DNA of 10,316 nucleotides, from NCBI GenBank assembly GCA_019155205.2, contig JAHNZQ020000049.1:2345516-2355831 (forward strand). Reading direction: 5' to 3'. The notes beneath the pieces were generated by a model. It had not been told where the DNA came from. It saw nothing but the letters and a program-made list of their open reading frames with translations, and did not search any database. Shown here one piece after another: positions 1 to 7,570 of the stretch (positions within the stretch are counted from its first letter, which is position 1; every line of letters starts with the position of its first letter). Source of the stretch: Gracilaria vermiculophylla. Its lineage: Eukaryota > Rhodophyta > Florideophyceae > Gracilariales > Gracilariaceae. The position numbers were made by a program, and so were the translations under genes.

Positions 1-6
1 ACGAAG

Positions 7-255
7 CGGAACCAAGCGCAAACGGGGGTTGCAAATCTAGATTTTTTAATAATTGCGCTTGGTTTTTGGGCCGATCTTGATTTGCATTAAATTTAGCCAG
101 AAATTGACAGTGTCGAAAAATCCTCATTCGCAACGCGCAGCGCTTCGTCGCCTCTTTGCGCCGCAAAAATCGTACATACAGTGATTGGGCCACTGAATCA
201 ACGATTACTGTCGGAACCAAGCGCTAACTTACGCTCCACAAAACCAAGCGCAAAC
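7..255. repeat. Dispersed short motif, three direct copies and one inverted copy
   Basis: The motif CGGAACCAAGCGCAAAC at 7-23 recurs at 212-228 with one mismatch, and its core AACCAAGCGCAAAC recurs at 242-255. The inverse, TTGCGCTTGGTTT, lies at 53-65. The copies at 212 and 242 fall inside the open frame that leads into the BRCT gene, where they would read Asn-Gln-Ala. The copies at 7 and 53 fall in stop-rich DNA. Between them (about 28-196) the sequence is AT-rich with stops in the relevant frame, and I recognise no gene there. Function unknown; it could be a locally duplicated coding scrap or a dispersed repeat motif. Confidence 0.5.
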
Positions 256-857
256 CCATATTCCGGATGAACACTATAATAAGAGAACGGTTGAAGGTCT
301 TCTAGAACATCTGAGAAAGGAAAGGACACTGAATGAACTCAGAGCCATGATGGCGCAGGTAAGTTCCAGTCGGACCGTTGATGACGATGACGAACTTTTA
401 GAAATTTCCAAGAATGCAACTGTTACAGAACGTGATTTCGTCTTCACTGGTAAGTTTGTCACTGTCAATCGCCACGAGATAATGAAATGGGTTCGAAGGT
501 CTGGAGGATTCGTGAAGAGCTTCTGACCTGGTTCTAATCCATAAATGACATAGTCCGTCTTGTGTGTAGCGGAACTCCGTTACACACAAGACCGACTATG
601 TCATTTATGGATTAGAACCAGGTCAGAAGCTTTTCCAGGCGCAGAGAAGAAATATTCAGATTGTTCCGGAAGAAGAGTTCTTCACTGTCTTCCAAGTGAG
701 TCCAGCAGAGCAACAAGGTCTTTCTATAGAAAAGAGCGATAAGAATAAGAAAGTTAAATACGTTGTACGTAGAGACATGAGGTACCTCACGAGCAATGGA
801 GGTATAAGAGTCTATGCATCATGGCAGGCTGTCTCCGCCAACAGAAACAAAACTTGA
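197..857 (+). pseudogene. BRCT-domain protein gene, disrupted by an inverted duplication
   Basis: Two half-domains together make one BRCT fold of the kind seen in NAD-dependent DNA ligases and replication factor C large subunit, a module that binds DNA ends or phosphopeptides. The first half is open in one frame from 197 and contains DFVFTGKF (434-457), EIMKWV and the glycine pair GGFVK (503-517). That frame then hits TGA at 524 inside a palindrome. The second half, in the next frame from 573, reads NSVTHKTDYVIYG, PGQKL and PEEEFF (to about 683), matching the usual KTDYVV..G...G.KL.KA....I.IIxEEEF second half. It continues as a Lys-rich tail to TGA at 855-857. Dropping about 55 nt (518-572) aligns both halves without a gap. 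An acidic DDDDE stretch and a Leu/Glu/Arg-rich helix precede the domain. No clear start codon is seen and the 5' end is uncertain. The gene ends 44 bp before the convergent thioesterase frame. The BRCT identification is good; the parent protein is unknown. Confidence 0.75.
514..635. repeat. Near-perfect palindrome (60-bp arms, 2-nt spacer)
   Basis: The left arm 514-573 and right arm 576-635 are reverse complements apart from three mismatched pairs (517/632, 556/593, 569/580), with AC at 574-575 between them. The right arm is the native coding sequence of the second half of the BRCT domain (SVTHKTDYVIYG and PGQKL). The left arm is its inverted copy and makes no sense as BRCT protein. This is what a self-copying template switch produces, rather than a mobile element with its own termini. 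I see no convincing target-site duplication immediately flanking the arms. Confidence 0.95.
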
Positions 858-901
858 ACGGAACTACGTCTTCTTGCAACAGCGACGGCTTGTTACAAAA
901 T

Positions 902-2729
902 TCACACCTCTCTCTTCCCCAAAAGCCTGTTGGAAAAGTCAAGGAAACATTCCGATACCTCTCGAACCTCGTACAGCGGTACATCGTTTGCCATGACATG
1001 TTTAAAGAACTTAGCACCACCCTCTCTGTGCGCTACCGAAAATGACGCTGTTTCATGGACCGTAGATCCATGTGCAGAAGATAGCACACTCTCCACCTGC
1101 ACGTTCCCTGTCTTCAACGAGATCTCATATATCATAGCGCTCGTGGATTGATGCACTATGTCTTGGTTAAGAACTGCGGGATCATCGACAGTGATAGAAT
1201 CCACCGAGACGATATTAATCTTCTCCTCAGCAATATCAAAAGCCTTCTGCACGCACACTGACGCCATTCGGTGCATAGAACTCAAAATCTACCCCCCGTC
1301 ACCATGCGTTTCATAACTTCCCTCAATGTCACTGGCCAATTGTAGTTTGGTGGAACGATTCTGATTCTGCTGTGGCACACTTGATCTTTGCCGTTCTATC
1401 TCGTTAGGATTAGAGCCGATTCTAACCGCGTTCTCTAAACACTTTGAACTCGATGCAACTAGCTTCTGACTTCTCTTAGCGGATGCCTCCACAGATTCTT
1501 GCTTATCCTTAGAAATAAGCACCACCACAACTGGACCAAATGATCTTATACGCTTTCGTCCGCCACTTGGCTCAACTTCCCGGACATCGATAAGTACGTA
1601 TATGCATTGCTCTTCTACAAAAGAAACTTTCGCAGTTATTCTCAACATCACGTCCTTCTCTACAAGTTTCGAAGTAGAGATACCAGTCATTCCAGCAACA
1701 ACGCATTCCCATTTCGAGTGATGACGAGCTGCTTCACCCCCTAGCAAACAAACTGCATCCAGCAAACCTTCAAACCCAAGCGAGTCAAAGTCTAATACCA
1801 TTCCATCCTTCAAATCCAAAACCGTCTGTTGCGAAAGCAGAGATTCGTTCGGTTCGTTGGAATTCGCGAATGACAAGGTTTCATCTCCAGAATTAGTATC
1901 GGGTCGCACATTATCATCAAATGAACCATGCGACTGAGTCTTCCTCTCAGTTTTGAAAAGCTTTTGATTCTCAACTGGATCCTCCTGGCTACTGCTAAAG
2001 CCCTCACTCTCAACCTCCGGCTGAGCACTCGAAAAACGCTGCACTTCCGAATCGAAAGTAGTGCTGTGCAAGTTAGCTTAAAGTCCAGCCCGAACCTGCT
2101 CATCAGTGCGCGACGCCGTAAGTATAGAAGACTTCGTTTCTTCGCTACATCGTAGGAAAGCGTCTGACGGAGTAAAATCGTTCATCCTCGGCCCCGCGCA
2201 GAAGACCTTTTCGGAAAAGATGTCGCGCTTTGGCATCCACTTCATACTGTTCATGACCGCTGCTCTCTTGCTAGGGCACCACGCAACACCATCGGCCTCA
2301 GTACACGAAAGACCTGCGGGCTCATGTTCATACATTCTCGTGTTGACAACGGCTTCATGTGGTGCATGGATAGCACTTGCTGTTCCATGTGCGTCCATGC
2401 CAGTGGTAGGGGCTGTATGTTGGAAAACAGATGAGCTATTTGCGCTATACACCATTTGAACTATCAACACTGTAGCCGAGCTCTCCCGAACATTTTGCAC
2501 AGACATGTACAAATCCTCGTTTTGACTCCGATCCTTTAAGTCATCACCTGTTAGCTCGGAACTCGACTCTTCTGATGGGGGTCGATTGTCTTCAGCGGCA
2601 GTGTCTTCAACAGTCTCTTGAACATCGTGGTGTGTAGCATCTGTTACTGAAACTTTTACCTGCTGAGCATTATCAGTAGCCCAATTTCGATCATTCACAT
2701 CATCGAAGCATAACAAAGAACTGCCGATA
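902..2729 (-). pseudogene. Double-hotdog acyl-CoA thioesterase-like segment (ACOT9-like), in frame after dnaE
   Basis: This segment follows the DnaE part in the same reading frame. It begins with a long acidic and Ser-rich linker (about 2729-2190). A stretch reading GPRMNDF (about 2165) resembles the lead-in of ACOT-type thioesterases. Hotdog domain 1 is at about 1813-1501: LDFDSLGF, then EAARHHS, VVAGMTGI, KDVMLRITAKVSFVEEQ and a final VVVVLISKD strand. Hotdog domain 2 is at about 1310-905: THGDGG and QKAFDIA, then IVSVDSITVDDP, a beta-rich stretch and a closing FLDFSNRLLGKR, which parallels the ACOT9 C-terminus (VP..x..Y.E.x.YLDG.R). ACOT9-type enzymes hydrolyse acyl-CoA to free fatty acid and CoA, usually in mitochondria. 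Two in-frame stops interrupt it: TAA at 2078-2080 and TAG at 1289-1291, the latter inside the conserved HG..GG..L motif. The TGA at 902 falls where the family normally ends. The hotdog assignment is from remembered family pattern, not a search. Confidence 0.55.
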
Positions 2730-4642
2730 TTATGCGTTATGGTGTCCGACACGGAGATCTCAACGCATTCTGCTCCTGTTCTTCCTTGTAGCTCAGCTAC
2801 CAGAGTTTCGTTATTAGATGGGAATCGAAAAGCGTTCCCAACGTGGGTTGTCGAATCTGTATTGCCATCTTTATCGAGAAAACGAAGGATAAGTGTCACT
2901 CGATTCTTTTCATTCAGAGGTTTGGACGCCATCCATCTTCGCCGTTTGGCGTGAGTGCCGCTGCTGCCGTGCCCACGTAAGCTTTCCCCGAGCATATCTT
3001 TCGCTATGTTCTGAAGAATCCCTAAGATTTCACTCTTCGATCGCGTTGGAATATATCTCGCTGTCACGACCACTGCGCGGACGTCTTCAACTCGTTGTAC
3101 CTTATCAACATTGACTTGCACAGTACCGGACGACTCCCTGTCTATTTTGCCCCATACGATTACGCTGGCATCGTCTTGCACTACATATTCTCCATCTCCT
3201 TCTTCGGTCTCCGATTCCTGATTGATCAGGTCAACTCCATCATAAGAGCGGTGCTCTGTTTGCTCAACCACTTCATACTGGCCTGGAAAAACCATACCAT
3301 TCACACGACTTGTTGAATCTTCTATAATCCATCTCGCCATTATCCTGCCCTTTGCAGTAGTCACCTTCTTTAGTTCAGTTACACAAGACAAAATCATAAC
3401 CTCAGCGTCATTTGGAAGCCCAGATACCACTGACTCCAATTTCTCCGATCCATCTAATTGATAACTAGTATCAGCTCCTTCTCCGACAACATGATCGACT
3501 CGTGTACAACCAAGGAACTTTGCAATCCCTTGCAAGTTCTCAAGAGGGTGAACAGAGGCGTAGAATCCTATCGATGCTTTTTCCCCATAGAGTCTTTCAA
3601 GATCGGTAAAATCCAGTTCCTCCTCGCTAGCTCGGGCCATCTCGATTCCTGCTTCTTCCCATGCCGTTCTTTCCAGCTCGACTAGTTCTTCCATATGCTT
3701 TGGTTCTGCGTTCTTGTTCTCCCAGCGTTTCCTCTTATCATGCAACTTGCGCCGCAATCTCAACATACCATCGAACTTCTCAAGCAGGATCCTGCGATTT
3801 GGATGAAGCTCATCAAAAGCTCCGGCTTGAATGAGGGCAGCAGTCGCTCTTTTGTTGAGGACTCGTAAGTCTACCCGGTTAAGTAAGTCCACAATACTCA
3901 AATAAGGCCCCCGAGCATCCCGTTCATCAATAATAGCCTGACTTACAGACAAGCCCACCGTTTTTACAGCCTCAAAACCCAATCGCACCACACTCGTGCC
4001 ATCCTGGCGATGAACGGTGAACCCAAGCTCCGAGCTTTTCACAGATGGAGGAAGAATGCGAACACGAAGCATTCTCGCATCTGCCAATAAACGGACTAAC
4101 TTCTCGGACTGCTGCATGTTGGATGTCAGGATGGCCGCAGAATATTCAACGGGATAGTTTGCCTTTAGAAAGGCTGTATGATAAGTCAAGTAGGCATACG
4201 CTGTGGAATACGATTTGTTAAAGCAGTACTCTGCAAACTTCACCATCATATCGAACAAATTCTCGGATATCTCCTTCGTGATCCCTCGTTCTTCAGCCCC
4301 TTTTACAAATCTCGGACGTTCTTTCTCCATGTCCTTCAATTTATTCTTTCCCATCGCTCTACGAAGAACGTCCGCTTGTCCCAAACTGTAGCCCGCAAGA
4401 TCTCGAGCGATACGCTTAATTTGTTCCTGATACACCATGATACCATATGTCTCCTTAAGTATACGTTCAAGGAGAGGATGTTCAAATTCAATAGGTTCCA
4501 AACCATGGTTTCGGCGGATAAATTTTGGGATCAAACCAGCATCTAGAGGACCAGGTCGATATAAGGCAAGAATCGAAGATATATCTTCGAGCGAAGTGGG
4601 TTGAAGCTCTCGAACGATGTTTCGCATGCCAGAAGATGCATC
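2081..4642 (-). other. Lesion-free block of the dnaE frame
   Basis: From just after the TGA at 4643 to the TAA at 2078 the frame is open for more than 850 codons (849 from the Met at 4627). It covers the fingers, helix-hairpin-helix, OB fold, C-terminal domain and the start of the linker. It lacks the PHP domain and all three catalytic aspartates, which lie upstream, so it could not polymerise DNA alone. The Met at 4627 is an internal Met of the DnaE frame (SGMRNIV), not an evident gene start. Whether this part is still expressed is unknown. Confidence 0.6.
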
Positions 4643-6707
4643 TCATTGAAAGATGCCATCTAACTCTCCTTCTGAAAGTAACCTGAACGTGTTTTCGTCG
4701 TCAAGGGGGAGCGCATCCACGGAGAAGTGAAGATCCTCATCATTGCCTTGTTCTCGTCTCCCTTGATTAATGAACTTCAAGGTCTTATCTATTACAGTTA
4801 AATTCTTTAAGAAAAGGAAGTCCATCTTCAGTAGATCAACAGACTCGACATCCTCCATCGCATACTGTGTGATAGTTTCCCCATGTTTCGCTTTCGTCAG
4901 TGGAACAATGTCAGTCATGGGATTCGCTGATATGACGACACCTGCCGCGTGAATGCCAAATTTCTTGTTTTTCTCTTCGATACGCTGTGCTTTATCCAAC
5001 CACTCTCCATAATCTGGACGGCTTTCAACAGCTTTCTTAAAGTCTACTAGATGGCTTGTTCCAAAGCAAATCCTTCAAGGTCGCCGGTTTCCCTCGACTT
5101 ACTGGGATGAGTTTCGCCAATCAGTCGGCTTCCTTATACGACACATTATGCACTCGAGCCACATCTTTGAGTACTGCTTTACTCGTGAGTCGATTGAACG
5201 TGATGATTTGCGCCACGCGGCTTTGACCATATCGTTCAGTCACATACGCAATAACTTTCTCTCTCCCTTCGACCGAAACGTCCGTGTCAATGTCCGGCAT
5301 ACTCTTTCGCTCGATGTTGAGAAACCGTTCAAAGAGCAAGTTGAACGGAATTGGGTCCACATCCGTTATTCTCAAAGCAAATGCAACAAGGGAGCCGGCA
5401 GCCGACCCCCGCCCAGGTCCAACAGGCATGCTGTTAGTCCTGGCAAAATGAATGTAATCCCATACAACCAAGAAGTACGATGAGAAACCCATGCGACGAA
5501 TCATGTCCAATTCCAGCTCCAGGCGTTCAATGTAAGTGCGCTCTGACCCCGTACGAATCAAACCTGACTTGATTCTTGCTTTCAATCGCTCCTGTAGTCC
5601 CAACTGAGCAACATGTCGCAAGTACGCATCGTGAGAACTGCCGAACTTGTTTGGTACAGGAAAATCGGGAATTCAAGTCGCAGCGAACAAGTTATACGGA
5701 TCAACTATATCATCCACGCAAAGTGTATTATACAGAGCCTCGTCAACTGCGGGAAGTGGTGGATGATCCACAAAACATTGGCGCATTTCATCGACAGACT
5801 TGAAGTATTCGGTTCCCGAGTAGCGCAAACGGTTTTCATCAGATAATCGTTTCCTTGTTTGAATGCATATGAGAGCATCATGAGCCTCAGCGTCGAGACA
5901 ACTTGTGAAATGACTATCGTTAGTATCAATAACCTTAATCGAAAGCTCTTTAGAGAGCTGTACCATGACAGGCTTAACTTTCTTATCCTCCTCGCTTCCA
6001 TGATCCTGTATTTCGAGGTAAACGTCGTCTCGAAAGACATCACGAAACCAACTGGCTACTGTCCGAGCTGAATCAATGTCGTCATTAAGGATTGCTTGTG
6101 CTATCTCCCCTCTTAGACAGGCGCTGGAGACGATAAGACCTTCACGATACTAATACAGTTGCGCCTTGTTTATGCACGGCCTTGCAAAGATCCCTTTTCC
6201 AACTACACCCTCAAGATGCGCTCGAGTCGTAAGCTTGACCAAGTTTCTGTAACCAATATCATTCTTCGCTCAAACAATAAGATGATAGCGCTTGGGACCT
6301 TTTCCATTTGGTTGTCCGTCTGGAATGTCATTAACTATGTACATCTCATTGCCGATAATGGGCTTCACCTCGGTTTCGCTGCACGCGCGGACAAGTTGAA
6401 CGGCCCCATACAGCACCCCATGGTCGGTTAATGCTAACGCCGGCACATCCAATTCGGCAGCCTTCGCCACGAGCGATGGTAATTGACTAGCACCATCTAG
6501 TAGTGAATAGTGCGAATGCACGTGAAGCGGAACATACTGGTTTGGCGGCAAAACATCAACGCTAGCACGATCAGCAGGCGACTGCAGTCAGTCCTGCAAC
6601 TACTACTCTGTGCGGCAAGCGAACAATTCGCGGCTCGGGGGTGAAGCAGACGGAGCACGGGAGGCCAACGGGAGAGGGGCGAGAAATGCAAAACAGCGGA
6701 AGCCCAT
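2730..6707 (-). pseudogene. dnaE: Bacterial-type DNA polymerase III alpha subunit, degraded
   Basis: This is the catalytic subunit of the bacterial replicase, here in an apparently eukaryotic contig and closest in wording to cyanobacterial DnaE. Domains in order: a PHP domain with [13 protein letters not shown] (about 6524-6486), [16 protein letters not shown] and DTNDSHF; the palm with PVGPGRGSAAGSLVAFALRI, then PDIDTD whose two catalytic Asp codons are 5294-5292 and 5288-5286; the third Asp in LLKMDFLFL (4822-4820); ALYRPGPLDAG, YGIMVYQEQ and FAEYCFNKSYSTAYAY; the helix-hairpin-helix region; the OB fold (about 3410-3275); and the C-terminal domain ending near 2740. In-frame stops lie at 6600-6605 (two TAG), 6588 (TGA), 6270 (TGA), 6150 (TAG), 5673 (TGA), 5121 (TGA) and 4643 (TGA), with a +1-type frameshift at about 5055-5075. 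Homology runs straight through each stop, so these are nonsense lesions and not introns. Oddities include DFLFL for the usual DFLGL and KSY for KSH. The ATG at 6707 is the first in-frame Met. Homology is very firm; loss of function is likely. Confidence 0.93.
6606..6707 (-). other. Candidate organelle-targeting leader of dnaE
   Basis: The first in-frame ATG (6705-6707), in a CCCATGG context, opens a 34-codon leader beginning MGFRCFAFLAPLPLASRAPS. It is rich in Ser, Ala, Pro and Arg, has no acidic residue until the Glu at position 27, and carries Phe residues near the start. This composition is typical of plastid or mitochondrial presequences and absent from bacterial DnaE, which starts almost directly at the PHP domain. 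It is followed by TAG TAG (6600-6605) and a TGA (6588), then open sequence into the PHP domain at about residue 53. The leader and its stops could instead be an unspliced or non-coding 5' region, so the targeting call is inference. Confidence 0.4.
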
Positions 6708-6989
6708 GGGAACAGAAGCGAAACAAGTCCGCAACGACGACACTTTCGCTGCAACTTGCTCCCGGCTTCCTGAACCAGCTTTGAAATTAGATGTTCGTCT
6801 TTGACATGAGCAAGTACAGTCAACGGTAGTTCAGCTTGGGAATAGAAAGCTGTTGACCACAACAAAGAAGAGAAAGAGTAAACGGTAGAGCTCGTTGCGC
6901 CGCGGGGATTGACGTAAGTAGTGATCTGACGCATTCGGCGACAACGCAGAGCGAGATTTTGCTGCACAGATTTGAATGCTTGTGTGGCT
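6708..6989. other. Divergent spacer upstream of dnaE
   Basis: This region sits between the dnaE leader and the minisatellite and should hold the dnaE promoter if the gene was ever transcribed. The dnaE frame stays open from the ATG at 6707 back to a TGA at about 6830 without another Met. A minus-strand frame at 6967-6497 is also open but shows no recognisable protein. I see no clear promoter element. Confidence 0.35.
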
Positions 6990-7411
6990 AGACCTCACGG
7001 CCCTCGGAACAAGCTCCGCAAAAACGAAACAGACCTCACCGCCCTCGGAGCAAGCTCCGGAAAAACGAAACAGACCTCACGGCCCTCGGAGCAAGCTCCG
7101 GAAAAACGAAACAGACCTCACGGCCCTCGGAGCAAGCTCCGGAAAAACCAAAGAAGATCTCACTGCCCTCGGAGCATGCTCCGGAAAAATCAGACCTCAC
7201 GGCCCTCGGAGCAAGCGCCGGAAAACCCAAAGAAGATCTCACGGCCCTCGGAGCAAGCTCCGGAAAAATCAGACCTCACGGTCCTCGGAGCAAGCTCCGG
7301 AAAAACCAAAGAAGATCTCACGGCCCTCGGAGCAAGCTTCGGAAAAATCAGACCTCACGGCCCTCGGAGCAAGCTCCGGAAAAACCAAAGAAGACCTCAC
7401 GGCCCTCGGAG
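6990..7411. repeat. GC-rich minisatellite, 11 units, partly 36+43-bp higher-order
   Basis: The unit consensus is AGACCTCACGGCCCTCGGAG followed by CAAGCTCCGGAAAAA and a variable tail. Units 1-3 are 41 bp (6990, 7031, 7072) with tail CGAAAC, and unit 4 is 43 bp (7113) with tail CCAAAGAA. Units 5-10 then alternate 36 bp (7156, 7235, 7314; tail TC) and 43 bp (7192, 7271, 7350; tail CCAAAGAA), giving three 79-bp dimers. A partial unit lies at 7393-7411. Each core contains CGGAGC-AA-GCTCCG, a short inverted repeat; in unit 5 it is the perfect palindrome CGGAGCATGCTCCG. The whole array is open in more than one frame on both strands, so the ORFs over it (for example 6972-7517 and 6976-7485 on +) are products of repeat composition and not supported genes. 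Confidence 0.95.
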
Positions 7412-7570
7412 AGAGAGAAGTACAGAACAGCGAGTGCCTCATCTTGGCGTTTGTACGCTCTGCTTATCTTGGTACGACGCATTAAATTTGAAATTATGGA
7501 ACGAACCAATTTCATAGGTTTCAAATTAAATTAAAACGTGGTTTTTATTTCAACTCTTTCCATGTGACAT
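7412..7570. other. AT-rich spacer before the REJ remnant
   Basis: This short region runs from the minisatellite to the first Met of the REJ frame. It becomes AT-rich (about 7484-7560), with a pyrimidine-rich run just before CATATG at 7568-7573. An in-frame TGA at 7565-7567 closes the REJ frame upstream. It could be a promoter and leader, or an intron end if the REJ gene originally extended further 5'. Neither can be decided from the sequence. Confidence 0.3.

Noticed and set aside
530..619. Pol III B box (GGTTCTAATCC) suggesting a tRNA or SINE
   Set aside because: No cloverleaf or correctly placed A box is present, and the sequence is explained as BRCT coding DNA and its inverted copy.
359..638. 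A GTAAGT...TTTTCCAG intron, with GGCGCAG on both sides, in the BRCT gene
   Set aside because: The splice sites look good and joining them keeps a frame, but the proposed intron contains the first half of the BRCT domain and the start of the second half, so splicing would destroy the domain. The GTAAGT at 450-455 simply encodes part of TGKF.
2106..2459. 117-codon plus-strand ORF
   Set aside because: It lies antisense to the long dnaE-thioesterase frame and shows no recognisable protein features beyond a chance hydrophobic stretch.
902..6707. Stop codons reassigned to amino acids
   Set aside because: TGA sits at positions expecting Leu in two places and Arg/Lys in another, and frameshifts and a palindrome also break genes here, so decay explains more than a code change.
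6990..7411. CRISPR-like array
   Set aside because: The units abut and vary slightly along their whole length; there are no unique spacers, and the organism appears eukaryotic.
6972..7517. Repetitive protein genes over the minisatellite (both + frames and a - frame)
   Set aside because: Several frames on both strands are open because of the repeat's composition, and unit lengths rotate the frame, so no single protein is being maintained.
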